From the NCBI GenBank assembly GCA_020466095.1, contig CM035807.1, forward strand, positions 53,534,752-53,598,751: a stretch of DNA of 64,000 nucleotides, given 5' to 3'. Shown in pieces: positions 21,720 through 34,150 of this stretch. The translations under genes and the position numbers were made by a program. How positions within the stretch are numbered: the first letter of the stretch is position 1; each line of letters starts with the position of its first letter. The notes beneath the pieces were generated by a model. That model made no database searches. It saw only the letters and a program-made list of their open reading frames with translations, and was not told the origin of the DNA. The DNA comes from Chlorops oryzae. Its lineage: Eukaryota > Arthropoda > Insecta > Diptera > Chloropidae.

Positions 21720-22930
21720 TGGAGTACTTAACCAAGTTCAGCAACTTCCCACTAGGAAAATTACATGAGATGATGTCAAACTAGACCAGTCCACCAGTTT
21801 ACAATCAGGTACAAGTAAATTTTGAAACATAAAAAGTCAATTCGAGAGGCAAAGATCACACTCCGTTAGTGAAATATATTGTTATGCAATTAAAGAAAAT
21901 AGCTAAAACATCACTCCCAATAGTATTGAATCTGTGTCACCTGCAGCCACTATTCCTAGTGCCAAAGCTACAAAAAATTTAGCCAAAACAATTTAATAGT
22001 TGATTCGGATAACAACCAAAATAAAATGGGTAATAAAGAAAACGAAAAGCGGGCGGTGCTGATCGGAATGCATCGATATGTTAACATAACTTAGAAAAAA
22101 AGAAGCTCTGCCGGAAAAAATTACACTAGGGCCAAACTCAACAAAACGGAAATTCTGTCTTCCCAAAAAACATTAACGGGTAATCGTTTCGCCGTTCTAG
22201 CTGAGAGCGTGAAAGAAAATTCCGATACACAGCCAGAAAAAAACTTAAATCGCCGCCAATTTACTTGCGCGAGCGGAGCTCTAGTGCACTTGTTGCAAAA
22301 TAAGCTAGTTTGTTAGTAAATAACAACTTTTATGGTGTTCCCTTGACAAAGGGCAACATCCATGAAACAAAAATTCAAACTAATACCGAGGACAATTTCC
22401 GCACGGTTGTAAAAGAGTTTGAAGTGACAAAAAAAAAATTTTATACCTACCAGCTAAAGAGTAGTAAAGGTATTACAGTAGTGATCAGAGGTATTGAAGC
22501 AGACGTCGACATAAATGAAATAAAAGATGCGCTGAGAGAAAAAGGCTTCCACGCTAGCTCGGTTATAAAAATATTTGATAAATCAATAGTTCCTCAGCCT
22601 ATGTTCAAAGTTCAATTGCTGCCTGACAACTTTAAGCTTCAAAACAATGAAGTCCATCCTATATATAATTTACAATATTTATTGAATCGCAAAATATCGG
22701 TCGAAGAGCCACATAAACGAAATGGACCTATTCAATAAACCAATTCTCAAGAGTTTGGACATTCAAAATCTTATTGCACATTGCGCACCGTGTGTATAAT
22801 ATGTGGCGAGCTTCATCATAGCTCAGTCTGTAATAAAAAACAATTGATGATCGCAAATTACTAAAATGCAGTAACTGTGAAGGAAACCATTATACGAATT
22901 ACAGAGGATGTCTAGTTTATCAAGATCAGA
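21720..22930 (+). pseudogene. Jockey-like element 2 ORF1 (gag)
   Basis: The longest open piece, 22310-22738 (142 codons), contains the domain that precedes the zinc knuckles in Jockey/X-type gag: GITVVIRGIEADVDINEIKD, then PMFKVQLLPDN. Zinc-knuckle Cys/His residues follow in broken frames at about 22790-22915 (CIICGELHH, CSNCEGNH). Stops separate the parts. Confidence 0.7.
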
Positions 22931-23226
22931 AAACACGAATCAATATTAAAAAAGAATCAGCTCGTAATCCTACAAAAAATATCACTGTGTCGGTACCATT
23001 ATCCTCTCACATCCTTAATTTGAACCCTGTAACTCCAGTAGTTTCTTATGCAAATGTACTAAACCTTCGCCCTCTGTTAGTCCTCCTACTAACAACAATA
23101 GAGTCTTGAGATAATGATATCAACTCTAACTCAAAGTTTGTCCCAATTTGTGCAAACAATGCAAAGCTTACTAGACAGAATTGTGCAAATGCAAACACAA
23201 TTAATGACAGCACTTTTAGCAAAAAT

Positions 23227-23930
23227 ATGAGCGTCTTAAAAATTTGTGCGTGGAATTCGAACGGGCTAACTAAACATAAACTGGAAATTCAAAATTTTTT
23301 AAATCAAGAAGAAGTTGACGTAATGTTCCTTTCTTAAACTCATTTATTAAATAATAGTTTCTTTTCAATCCCTGGGTATATCTGCTATCAAACTAACCAC
23401 CCAGACGGCGAGGCACATGGAGGCACTGGTATACTTATTGGTCGAAGAATCCAGCATTTTCCTCTAGATCCATATAGTTTTGATTTCATTCAGGCAACAA
23501 CATTTTGCGTAAAAATGGGAGGTAAAAATCTCGTCTTATCGGCGATTTATGGCCCACCTCGGTTTTGTGTAACGGCAAAAATTTTCGTGGACTACTTTAA
23601 AACATAAGGTGAAAAGTTTTTAGCAGCAGGAGACTTTAATGCAAAGCATACTTTCTGGGGCTCCAGATCATGCAATCCTTAAGGTCAACAACTATACAAG
23701 GCAAATATTAATAAAAAAAAATTCTCTTGACCTTGTATCGCCGAGGCAGCCAACTTACTAGCTGACAGATCTTCAAAAAATTCCTGACTTCTTAGATTTC
23801 GGAATCTCTAAATGTGTTGCAAGAGAACTTATTTCAGCAAAAGCGACAACTGACCTCTCCTCGGATTATTCGCTTGTTGTTTTCGTCTTACACAAGTTTT
23901 TAAAAGAAGTTCAATGTCCCCTCAGCTTAA
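23227..23930 (+). pseudogene. Jockey-like element 2 endonuclease
   Basis: Starts at an ATG (23227, MSVLKICAWNSNGL), a good match to the N-terminus of AP-type endonucleases: the Asn in WNSNG is a conserved metal-site residue. The core GDFNAKHTFWGS lies at about 23632-23667 with catalytic Asp and Asn kept. An in-frame TAA at about 23335 and later stops break it. This domain nicks the target DNA to prime reverse transcription. Confidence 0.75.
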
Positions 23931-23938
23931 CCAATCCA

Positions 23939-25025
23939 ATGACTAACTGGCTAAAGTACCAAAAGTATATAAGTTCGCACATTCATACAAATTACAAAAT
24001 TGAATGCAATGAGCATATTGATGACGCCATAATTGCATTTAATTCCATTCTAGAATCAGCAGCAGAAAATTCTACCCCATATTCCAAAAAAAGAATTAGA
24101 AAAACACTGACCAATATAGAAATTGAATATCTCGTCGCCTAAAAAAGAAGATTCAGGCGCGACTGGCACCGATTCCGCTCGCCAATTGCCAAAGATAGAC
24201 TTAAAGAGGCTGCAAAAAAACTTAGCCTTGCTCTAGTTAGGGGCCAGGAAACTGAAAAACGACAAAGGCTTTAATCGAGAGTCCTTGTGGTTAGCGAGCC
24301 GTGGTTTTAAGACTCCTGCGTATAGTGAGTTACCTATCCGTGGGCCTTATAGTGGTTGGGCACACTCCGACGAAGAGAAAGCAACGGTTTTTGCATTGCA
24401 TCTCAGAAAAGAACACAATCTCCCAATTCAAACTGAAAACACCCACAGAATTCACACTAAGATTAGACCAAGTGAAGTTAATAATTCCAAAAAAAAAAAT
24501 AACTGGTCTGAAAAAAAGCCCCATGTCATAATCTAATTACTCCAAAAATGTAAAAAAAAAGCTAATTTACGTTGCAGTATCATTTTTAACAGTCCTATGT
24601 AATTCTATTATAAAGTATGGATACTTTTCATTGAAAACGGTTAATTATTAAAATGCTGTCAAAACCAGGAAAAGATACCACCGAATCTTCCTCTTATAGA
24701 CCAATTAGCCTCCTCCCTTGCCTTTCAGAGGAATTTGAAAAAATAATGCTATCCAAATTAACACCATTTCTTTAAGAACAACATATTGTTCCATCCCATC
24801 AATTTGGATCCAGAAAACAACACGGCACAATTGAGCAAGTTAATCGAATTTCGAATGAAATTCGACTTGCGTATGAACAGCGCGAATACTGCTCAGCAGT
24901 ATCCCTGGATATCCAGCAAGCTTTCGATAAAGTTTGGCATGAAGGATTTTTATATAAAATCAAAAGCTTACTTCCTGAAAATATTAACGCGATATTTGAG
25001 TCGAACTTAGAACATAGAACGTTTT
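23939..25025 (+). pseudogene. Jockey-like element 2 linker and RT N-terminal part
   Basis: The linker frame 23939-24142 is followed by RT from about 24640: KPGKDTTESSSYRPISLLPC, then QFGFRKQHGT, then SLDIQQAFDKVWHEG, which contains the first catalytic Asp. Homology ends at about 25025, before the second catalytic motif. 24150-24640 is decayed linker. Confidence 0.7.
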
Positions 25026-25391
25026 AAGAAAAAAATAACATGTTTAAATTTAAAAAAATACAAATCCTAAGACTGTATTTTTTTTTGGAAAAACCACACG
25101 TATAAAATAAACGCTTGTGAAGAAAACGTGATAGCAACGAATAAAATCTATGGGTTAATATTGAAGTTATGACCATTTATGTGCAACTTTCAAAGTGCTT
25201 CTTTCTTTTACACCAACGAGCATGCTTTAACATTTTTAAAATTATGAAAGTCTCTTTATTATTTTTACTCAATAAAGTATGCTTTACATTTTTTAAGCTA
25301 TCAAAATCAATGAAGCAAACGAAAATTAGAAATAGTTTGATGTTTTCTTTTGTCTTTTGTTCTCTTCGCTATTTGATTCGCGTATAAGAAA
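25026..25391. other. No gene seen
   Basis: AT-rich sequence between the truncated Jockey-like element and the SDEHGERF fragment. The 25169-25387 frame is low-complexity with no family motif. Confidence 0.4.
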
Positions 25392-25598
25392 CTAAATATA
25401 ATCTCCCATCATTCTTTCGTTCCAAAATACCTGGTAGCGTCTTTCGATAGTCTTCATTTCTTGATGGAATCTTTCACCGTGCTCGTCACTGACATAACCA
25501 AGACTCTCAGGAAAAAAGTCCAAGTGAGAGTGTAAAATATGGATCATTTTTGCATAAGAGAAGATTAAACAGCACGCATCAGAGTGTACCATATGCAA
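25392..25598 (-). pseudogene. SDEHGERF-family fragment, C-terminal part
   Basis: 68 residues containing HSHLDFFPESLGYVSDEHGE, then RFHQEMKTIERRYQ and MMGDYI. This belongs to a multi-copy arthropod protein family of unknown function that I recognise by its SDEHGERFHQ motif and a following MADYCW-type end. Only the C-terminal segment is present. Another copy of the family, with different segments preserved, lies at 55621-56078 and 62413-62646. The high copy number suggests a mobile origin (inference). Confidence 0.7.
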
Positions 25599-25849
25599 AT
25601 ATAATAAGTACTACCGACACCCAACTGGTCCTGCACTGCAGGAAATGCCCGTATCCTCATAACCGCGTAAATACTCCACATTGATATTTAAAAGCTTCAA
25701 AACGAGAAATTATTCTTTTGTATCGACAAATTTTCAAAATTTTCTTAATTATTCCATCTCAAAACTCGCTCAACCTTGCACGTCCCGGAGAATCTTATAA
25801 AATTCTTATATTATTTTTCTGTTTCCGAAATGGCAGTTGTAGATAATGA

Positions 25850-25990
25850 AGGATGCTTCCTGAGCCCGATAATAAGAGCCTGTTTGAGGACTCAATTGTC
25901 CCACTTTAACTAACGCCAACACAAAGAAGCGAGGTAAATGGCCAAGTTGAGCGCTTCCATTCCACCATATTTTAAATTTTGAGGTGTCTG
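25850..25990 (+). pseudogene. Gypsy element 1 integrase remnant
   Basis: The frame around 25930-25970 reads EVNGQVERFHSTI, the conserved stretch containing the third (Glu) residue of the gypsy integrase catalytic triad. The preceding core is unreadable because of stops and the nested insertions. Confidence 0.6.
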
Positions 25991-26039
25991 AAAAGTGATG
26001 TTGTATCGTCGGGATGAGCGTCTAAGCTGAGCACGAATT

Positions 26040-28260
26040 AAAAGTTATTTTGCTTAAGTTTGATTACAATTCTTTATTTAATTCCATTACAAATATAACA
26101 ATGTCCTTTCCCAGCTCACTTAACTACCCTTATCCCTAGATTACACGGAGATCCACATCTTATCGTCCTGGCTCATGAGTAGGTGCGGTAAAGTTGAGAT
26201 TCACTGATACTTTATGTGGTTCCAAGCCAAGTCCCCGTCCGTTGCTCGATGATCAGCTTTTACAATCTTAGTGTTCTTCTGCGTCTCCTCATCGTTCTAT
26301 GTCTTCAGCTGGTTGTTGTTGTCGAGCTGACCTAATTATTCTTCCGCGTTGAAGCAATATTAAATAAAACCTGTTGAAGCAATACGGGTGCTTTGTCAAT
26401 ATCATCTATTGCCCCACATTCTTCTGGGCCAACTAAATTTTTGTTGTTGTTGTCTACCATTGCTTATTTTCTCACTTGTCAGCTGAACTTCGGTCTTAAT
26501 CTGCGACTTGTTGTTGTTGTTATTGTTCTAAGCATAGGTCAGCTTATGCAATTATTTCTGGTGAGTCGCTGAATCATTGCCTTTCGTTCTACTGCTGGTT
26601 CGCCGACCCGATCGCTTGACTGGTGATCGCTGGCTTTGATTGTTAACGTTAGCATTTCCTCTTTGTGCTTTCTAATTCTGAGTGCTAATGGTTTTGTTGC
26701 TACGCCCTTTTGTTGATCGAGAAATGTATAGAAAAACTTTTGTGCTGTTGTGACGCACAACAGTGAACTAAAAAATTTTAAATTCAAGCAATTAGTGATC
26801 ATAACAGTCGAGAGATATTAAACCACAATACACTCCGTAATTTAAAAAACAACCAAACGAAATTTTTTAACAGACTCTTAAGTTCCAACTTACGGGATCT
26901 TCGTGAAAAAACAGATCAAATTAATATCAAGCTTAAGGCTAATATAAAAAAAACCCTAAAGCATACGCCATAAAAGGCTAAATTCAAAAAGATCACCACC
27001 AAAATCGTATACGAGTGGCAATATCATTTATGTACAAAACAAACAAATAAAGGCAAAACATTAACCACTTTTTAACAAAGAAATCGTGGCTAAAGATAAT
27101 ACAGTTACGATGGTTACATGAGTGGCAAACGCATTCATACATAAAAATCGTATAAAAAATGTTTTAAATTAAGACTTAAGCTATGCAATAATATTTTTCT
27201 TCTTTGTCTCTATTTTTCATCGGCGGAAGTAAGGAAGTAATCGGAATAAGAGCGATCCTGTTCGTGGGACAAGCTGTGCCCTACTAGGGTTCGTCGACAT
27301 CGAATGAGACAAATGTTAATATTGGATCTAAGCCGGAACAGCACAGCCTCCATGGAGCGTTCAAAATAAAGGTGCGACCCCCTCCTCTTCCAGCGCGATG
27401 TTCAAAAAAAAGGACGACAAAAAATTGTAATCGTATAAAGAATTTTGTTTTTAATCAAATATAAACGTTAAAACAAAAACTAGAAATTAAAAGTAATATA
27501 AGAGCTATCCCAGCGACAAATAAGAGTCGAGTCATCGATCCACAAAATTCCTGTTAAATTAATTTTTTCTCTTTCTAGAGTTAGATTGGTTTTCGTAGTG
27601 GCAGCTGCGAACGCTCTTCACATTTTCAATTATGATGACCCACTGGTGACAATAGGCGCATGAAATGGGTGGACGATAATGAGAAGCTTCAAACTGGTAC
27701 ATGTTATGGGCCTCAATCACTATGAAGATACTGGCATATTTCTGTTGGTAGCGGCGGCTGATATCACAAAGAGCTCTAGCAGGTGAGAAGTCATCGATTA
27801 TAACCTTCATTAATAATAATATTAAGAGAAAAAGGTTTTCTGGCACCGAAACCGTAAAACCTTAAGGACTTAACATATTGCCACCTGTGATGGCACATGG
27901 GTCAAAGGAACGGACGGTGCCAAACCTCGAATTTGTTAATGATCTGGCAGAAAGAAATGTTAAGTATCTTTTCAAATAAACCCAAACAAAAGATTGCGCC
28001 ATCTTTGCAGGAAGCCTCACATTTCTCGGTTTGGTGATCTTCACGATCTATCTGTGGAAGAATATGGTGACTTAGGTTGGCATTCTGCAATTTAGCCATT
28101 TCGAAGCAGAAAAATCATGCAGGCATGAGAGCATCCAGCCGGCCTAAACCGCCCAGTACCTTTGCAACCAAAGCCGTTACGACCAATTTAAGAAAAGGCT
28201 GCCCGATTCAACAGAAAAAGGCATTCACAGTTCAAATCGATTTTGTACTTTTGACGATCT
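26040..28260 (+). pseudogene. Gypsy element 1 post-pol region, env-like remnant
   Basis: The long region between integrase and the 3' LTR, where errantivirus-like elements carry env. Most of it has no readable frame; TTG-repeat tracts occur at 26310-26530. Near its end (about 27995-28070) a plus-strand frame encodes a hydrophobic segment followed by Trp-Lys-Asn and a stop, consistent with the membrane anchor of such an envelope protein. The protein is otherwise lost. Minus-strand frames at 27559-27846 and 27862-28044 are probably antisense shadows. Confidence 0.4.
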
Positions 28261-28288
28261 GCGGGACACAGACATTTAAGCAGGGTGG

Positions 28289-28624
28289 AGTAAGCCACAT
28301 CACGTTGTATGTCAACGTGATACCTAAATTGCATTACGCTTAGTATGCCCACTTAAACGCAATTTCATGAGCGCAGCAATGCTCAGCCCAAAACGCGAGA
28401 TCGATTAGCAGAACCGTTAGCGTGGGATCGGTGACACGTCGTTTTTTGGGATTGAAAATGACTACGCAATAAGGTTAATTGTAAATTGAAGTTCAGTTGG
28501 AATTTGAGATTCAACCAACGCGTTAGAGCCATTAAAAGTTTATAACGTTTAATTATTCAATTTTTTATTGCGGCACGATACGCCGCCTATATTTTTTTGT
28601 GAATAAGCTCGTAAGGAGCATAGT
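28289..28624 (+). repeat. 3' LTR of gypsy element 1
   Basis: Matches 16415-16782 with indels; for example the block GGTTAATTGTAAATTGAAGT is identical in both. Divergence is clearly higher than between the BEL LTRs, so the insertion is older. Confidence 0.78.
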
Positions 28625-30535
28625 GTAAAAGTGCTCGACTCACAATCGCCATCGCATCCCCAGGACAATGTACGCACTAGCGACTTTTTCTAATCCAACG
28701 AAGAAAAAGACACCGAAGAAGTCCCTGGGTCATCACATCAATAATTTTGTTAGGGGGACTTTTCCTTCTGCGTAAATGATGTCACTCCGACACGCAACTG
28801 TGATTTCTTTTGGTGCCAAAGTTGTGCTAATCCACTGATTTCGTTGATAAACTGGAATAAGAAGCATGTTGTTGTGAAAATGGTGAAATTTACAATTTGG
28901 AGAAGTTTTGTCATTGAAGAGTTACTGTTCATATTTCTACCCATTCGTATTTGTATGTTGGGATGTTGGAAACCGCCGCCATCGGGCAACGTCACGATTC
29001 GCTTTTTCTTCCCACAAAATGAACTAGTTATTTTGGTTTTGTTTTTTATATTGAGATATAGGGGTCGCTGCCATCAAATGAAAAGTTGGAGAACGTATTC
29101 TTTTAAAGATTCCTACTAACTAGAAAAAAGTATGTGGCGACAGCTCGCCATTTTATCCTTGAATCTAAGTAACATAATGAAGTGAATTGAATTTTTCTTA
29201 GCTAAGGTTTAGGATTCGCCACAATAGGTCAAAAATTTAGATAAGTAAAAACTTTAAAAAGCATCCCATAAAACATGCTATAAATTTTATTAAATTTATT
29301 TAAATTTTCTCAGTATATTTCGAATGCGTCTTGAATTTATTTGAAGGAATTTTTGTTTTTTGTTTTGTATTTTAAGTTAGCATACTTTCAGGCAGGAAAA
29401 CCTTTCAAACTTTGATTCGTCGTAGCGACCACTAATAAAGATTGAGTTTTTAAGGTCGAAGAACCGAATAGCGAGGTAGCCCGGCAACTTTTAAATTTAG
29501 GAGCTGATTTTGATATATCGAAATTGAATGTACACAAATATTCAAATAACCTTAAAAGTGGTTTCTTGTAAAACTTTAATTAAAAACTTTTGAGTGTGTG
29601 AAAATATGTGTGTGTATAATATTCCCTTTTCAATTGTTTTCAGTATCAGTATGTAATTCAAATATTTTTTTCTTACTTTTTACTATTAATCTATCATATG
29701 CACACATATGTTGTGTGACTTCAAATATAAAAAATAAAATAAAAAATGTGTCTATGTTTTTCTTTATATCCTCGTTTTTTCTTAGCTACAATTAAGCGAA
29801 CACACGTTCGTTCTTTCAAGTGCTTAGCTGTACTTGTTTCCGTTAAACTGATGTATCCCACTTCGTTAACCACCATCTGATATCGATTATAATTCATTAC
29901 TTTCGAGCTTCGTAGGTACCTACCGGGTTCGCACTGGGCTCCAATTCCGATTATTCTACAACGAAGTACCCAAAGTGTCCCCTCGTAGTCTTCAGAACTC
30001 TCTTCGACGATCGTTTTCTAATGTTCCCTGGTTTTTGGCTTAAACCGTGAAAGGCTGAGAAAAACTCTGATAATTAAAAACGCCGTGAAGGATTTCTTTT
30101 AAGCTTTTTATTTTTTTACAACTATCTTAAAATAGTAACCACTCTTTTGCTTAACTAGTTTGCGAAGACCAGATGATAACTTGTAGAATCTCTTGACTGA
30201 AGCTCTGACTTCTCCTTATATAGTCTGCTTTGACCTCAAACTTGCTCTTGCGACATATGACAGAGTCGCACTTATTATGTCGAAATCGTTCTTGCGACAT
30301 ATTCCGTACTTTCGACATAGCTGTTACGACATGCACCTGAGTTGGCTGCTTATGCGAGTTAGTGCGGTCACCTGCATTGCATAATTATTGCGCGTGTCGT
30401 TCTTATTGCGGGGAAGAAAACACGAATTTCAATAGGAAACAATGCTACATAGGAGGCGATGGTTGAAGCAACCAAGGCATGTTGCTTCAACAGTTGCCTC
30501 GTGTGTATCTAGCATAAGACGTGTTGAGCTGACTG
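28625..30535. other. No gene seen; possible LTR sequence near 29960-30420
   Basis: 28625-29800 contains only short, low-complexity frames. At 30215-30224 the minus strand reads CTATATAAGG, a good TATA box, in sequence that follows the env-like remnant of gypsy element 2 on that strand. It could be part of that element's 3' LTR, but no partner repeat is visible in the window to prove it. Confidence 0.35.
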
Positions 30536-30539
30536 AATA

Positions 30540-31336
30540 GGATTGCCAACGTCTTGGCCCTGGGAAGTGGTTTAATGATAACTTAGTTTATGTCTTCTTA
30601 CGGTGGGCCCTGAGTGATTATCTAATGCCATCTTCTCGACGGGTGCATTTTTTTGACACGCACTTTTACCCCTTGACGAAACAGTTAAATATCTCCACTG
30701 GCCAGATTGCTTCTCAGCTTGTTCTCCGGTTGGACAAGCACACACGTTGTGTAAATATTTTTGACTACGATAGGCACAACCAACATCTTGGAGGACAACC
30801 ATTGGATGCTGGCCATCATCAGCTGGCCGGTGGTGTATATTCTGGACTCGCTTAAACCGCAGGACACGTTGGGCATTTCGAACTTTTTGCGAATTTTCCT
30901 GCAACGGGACGCCGATAAAGTGTCCGGTGTTGGCAAAAGGATGTACTCTCTAAATACGATGGCCTGTCTTAATCTCTCGTGTCCACAGCAACAGAATAGA
31001 TCGGATCGTGGCTTTTTTGCTGTGATGTTCGCTGAACGACTTGCGATTGCACTGACCGTTGGAAAATCCTTTCAGCCTCATGATGCCTTGTTCGTTCCCG
31101 AGGAGAGAAAAATAACGCGGTCCTTCCTTCAGCAGCTCCCCCGCAATGTATTTCTACGACAGCCGGGAGTCGCACTGCCTCCAAGTGATATTTTTGATCT
31201 GTATTTTGCGAAACTTCGTACTCAGTGGCGAAAAGGCACCATCCGTAAACAGCGTGTTCAGGTGATAAGTGAATACTTTGTTATTCAGATATCTCGTGTT
31301 GGCTCCAAAAGTGTGCGAAAACTAACGAATTGAATG
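30540..31336 (+). pseudogene. C48/Ulp1-like cysteine peptidase domain, catalytic Cys lost
   Basis: Starts with a typical Ulp1 entry, RLGPGKWFNDNLV (about 30551-30590), and continues to a frameshift near 30770. The frame from 30761 then gives NHWMLAI (catalytic His, 30800-30802), ILDSL (Asp, 30845-30847), PQQQN (oxyanion Gln) and SDRGFF, where the family has DCG. The catalytic Cys is Arg (CGT at 31007-31009), one transition from TGT. It ends at a TGA near 31333 with AATAAA just after. C48 peptidases cut SUMO-type conjugates, and relatives occur in some DNA transposons. This copy should be inactive. Confidence 0.72.
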
Positions 31337-31521
31337 CAATAAATGAGAAAGAAGAAATGTGAATTTTTGTCATTGGTTGTCAAGAAATGAAATAAATCAA
31401 ATTAAATGCGTTATGAAAATAGGGTATTGGATTCCGGCTTTAGACTGTTTCAGGCGTGGAATTATATTTAGAAATTTTCTCCTCCCGCACATTTTTTTCA
31501 ATCTTTTTGTTTGAATTTTTT

Positions 31522-32790
31522 TCATCTGCAAAAACAGCCTATCGTTATCAGAGCAGCCGGTATAAACACTGTAGCGGCTATTCCTGATATGCTTTGTAAG
31601 TTTCTATGAAATTTCAACTCCTGGATCTCGTTTGCTGTCACGTATTGGCTTAGAACTAGATCCTGGAAATTCGAAAGATCTGTTGTAAAGATTGGCTTAC
31701 GTCCTTTGGGAATAACAAATATTTGCTTATAGCTAACGACACGTAAGGAAATTCGTAGGAAACCCATCTGGACTGTGGAATTTTCGAACGATATGAAAAA
31801 GTTTCAGGTTAAGGGCATCTGTCGGGAATCGCATGTACTATTTAGTGGCAACTGATTTCCATTTAATACAATGATTATGTTGTCCTCCAGTTCAAGGACC
31901 TCTTGCTTTTCGTTTTGGTATAATGTGCATTCTCCCGTCACCACGCAGTGGCGGCTTCTTTTTAGTTCGAAAATCGTTTTGCCTGCTTCAAAAAGGTATG
32001 TGACATTGTTCATATCCACCACTGTTTCCTGTTCTGCCTTTATCTACATTTTATTCCGGTTTGGGGCTAGAATTATGAGGATCTTAGTTACTGCTTTGTT
32101 TTCTGAGGGGACTTTAATAATAAATACGATAATTTTTTCGTCGTACTTCGCAACCCCTAGAGAAATTCCTTTATTTCTCGAACCCAATGTTGAATTTCGT
32201 AATCTCTTCGGTTGACAGTATGCCGGGTTGAAGTATGCCAGTTCGGGTCGTGGCTATGTTTTGCTGCACCAGTTCAGCTTGGCTTTTTAGAAACTGAATT
32301 GTGAAAAGTAACCTGATCGCAATTTCGTCTGCTACTATCTCGTTGGTTAGATTTGCATAGTTTTCGTATAGATTCTTGATGTGTCGTTGATCCGTATTGA
32401 CGAGAACTTTGGTTTTCTGTATCGAATCTCAAAAGTTGTTGTTAATGTGAATTTGTTGGTTAGATCCTTCAATTAATTCGTGATTATTTTGGTCCGTAAC
32501 TTAGAAATGTTCCTCAATGGCTTGCTTGTCGTTTGCGTCCATATTACCAAAAATCCATTTAACTCCTGTGCCAATACCGTCAAATAACCATCTTTTCGTT
32601 CTACTTGGAATGAGGGTGTGAAGTATGGCTTCTATGGATTCGACTTTTGCTGAAATTAATCCGTCGTAAATTGAGTTGTTTAACACCTTTTCTGTTTCCA
32701 GAAAGGTCTCGAGGATATCGCTTATTTAAGCTGGGTCTACTTTGTGCAGGTTGTAGTCAAATCTGAAGACTATTTCTGTTGTGCCCATGT
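31522..32790 (-). pseudogene. Gypsy element 2 env-like remnant
   Basis: Three broken minus-strand frames in the position expected for an errantivirus-type envelope gene. 32501-32686 holds a basic cleavage-site-like motif followed by a Gly-rich hydrophobic segment. 31804-32022 holds a Cys-containing middle region. 31522-31767 holds a C-terminal hydrophobic stretch. Stops and frameshifts separate them and no intact product exists. It follows integrase (33055-33944) on the same strand. Confidence 0.55.
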
Positions 32791-33054
32791 TAATCTCTGC
32801 GAAACCCAGAATTGTTTTTTTTTTTTTCGATAAACAGGCGTTGGTAGGCTGCAGACAGAGTCATAAAACAACATAGACCTAAAAATTAAATCTGAAATTT
32901 GGTTTTATTTAGGTTTTCTCTGCTGTTTATTTCCCTTCTAGGGTGGCAGGATAAAAAAAGAAAAGGAATTTGTTTGTTTTTTATTTTTTTATTTCTTCTT
33001 CTATTTCTTCTATTCCTTCTTTTCTAAAATTTTGAAAATAGTGAGAGAAGAAAA
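32791..33054. other. Spacer between env-like and integrase remnants
   Basis: Low-complexity T/C-rich tracts (about 32815-32830 and 32985-33020), no coding frame. Confidence 0.4.
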
Positions 33055-34150
33055 TTATATTTCTATAGAGCTCAAGACTGTGTGAACTGTAGGTGTCCTG
33101 GAAATGCTTTGTTTTTTACTGGACGTCTTATGTGTTGGAGAGCGTTCATGAAAAAGTTTTATCAAATTTTTATGGAAAACCTTTTTTTTTCCTTTAATTG
33201 GTATTTTAACGTTAACTGGTCCGGTGTTCCCTGTCACTGTGTAGGGTCCTTCCCAGATGCTTGCAAATTTATTTTTACGTGATTCGTTTTTTAGAAGGAC
33301 TTTTTCTCCTGGTTGGAAGGTCGAAGCTCGTTTGCCGTTGTCGAAGCGCTGCTTTGAGCATTCATTTGCTCTTGTTAAATGCTCTCTTGCTAGATCGTGG
33401 GATCGCTGTATTTGGAACTTCATAACTTGGTCATAGTCATCGAAGTTGTATAAAGGACTTGTATGACCTTTTAAATTTATGGGTATATCGATGTCATAAC
33501 CAAAAAGGATTTTTGTTGGTGTTTGCTTAGTTGCTGTGTGCACCGTGTTGTTATGCACGTGCATAGCCCAGCAGAGCCAGCTGTCCCAGTTCAACGCGTC
33601 CTTGTTAACAAAACTTCTCAGATACTCGGCCAATGGCCCGTGGCTATGCTACTACCATTCGCTTGCGGGTGGTAAAGGCTCGTATGCAACTTGTTTATTC
33701 CCAATATTTTGCAAATGTTTTTAAATAAATTTGATGTAGAATTCGTTTCATTATCGGTGACTAATATCCTTGGGATACTAAACCGGGCGATTACTTCCGA
33801 AAAGAACGCTCTTGTTACCGTGTGTGCCTCTGCATCCGCTATCGTTACGCAGACCATATACTTTGAAAAATCATCCTGAAACGTAAGGATTTTTTTATTC
33901 CCACTCGTTGAAACTGTTACGGGCCCCACTATGTCTAAAAACACTCAGTCGAAAGGACGGTGTGCTGTATCCGTGATCACCATAGGTTGTTCGTCGTTTC
34001 TCCCACTTTTGTTCTTCTGGCAGAGTTGACAAGATCGTACATATTGTTTTATTTGTGCCTGCATTCCCGGCCACTTAAATTGTCTCCTTTTTCTGAAAAA
34101 CGTTTTTAGTGCCCCTCTGTGTCCTCCAAGCGGTGAATCATGAAATTTAA
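33055..34150 (-). pseudogene. Gypsy element 2 integrase
   Basis: In order on the minus strand: an HHCC zinc finger at about 34000-34145 (HDSPLGGH...CQLC), the catalytic core at 33618-33944 with first Asp in FLDIVGP and second Asp in VTDNETN, and the C-terminal region 33055-33633. The last includes NNTVHTATKQTP and the GPY-type domain (IWEGPYTV...). A frameshift near 33630 separates core and C-terminus, at the point where the catalytic Glu region should be. Confidence 0.85.

Larger units (their letters stand above)
21560..25025 (+). mobile_element. Jockey-like non-LTR element 2, 3'-truncated
   Basis: Plus-strand remnant with ORF1 (gag), an endonuclease and the first part of RT, ending abruptly at about 25025 before the FADD box. 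It is similar in every part to element 1 at 3860-8160, so both belong to one lineage (gag PMFKV motif, ORF2 start MSVL, GDF.AKHT.WGS, KPGKD). It lies inside gypsy element 1. Confidence 0.75.
16415..28624 (+). mobile_element. Gypsy-type (errantivirus-like) retrotransposon 1, decayed, nested insertions
   Basis: Two similar terminal repeats (16415-16782 and 28289-28624) enclose remnants in gypsy order: gag-like, protease, RT, RNase H, integrase and an env-like region, all on the plus strand. The left LTR begins AGTTAG and ends TTAACT, as gypsy LTRs do. All coding parts contain stops. Nested insertions are the hAT-type element (19799-20578), a Jockey-like element (about 21560-25025) and an SDEHGERF-family fragment (25392-25598). 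Because these lie inside, they are younger or entered later. Confidence 0.75.

Noticed and set aside
27559..28044. Minus-strand genes near the end of gypsy element 1
   Set aside because: Opposite to the env-like remnant, whose plus-strand hydrophobic segment overlaps; no known domain in the minus frames.
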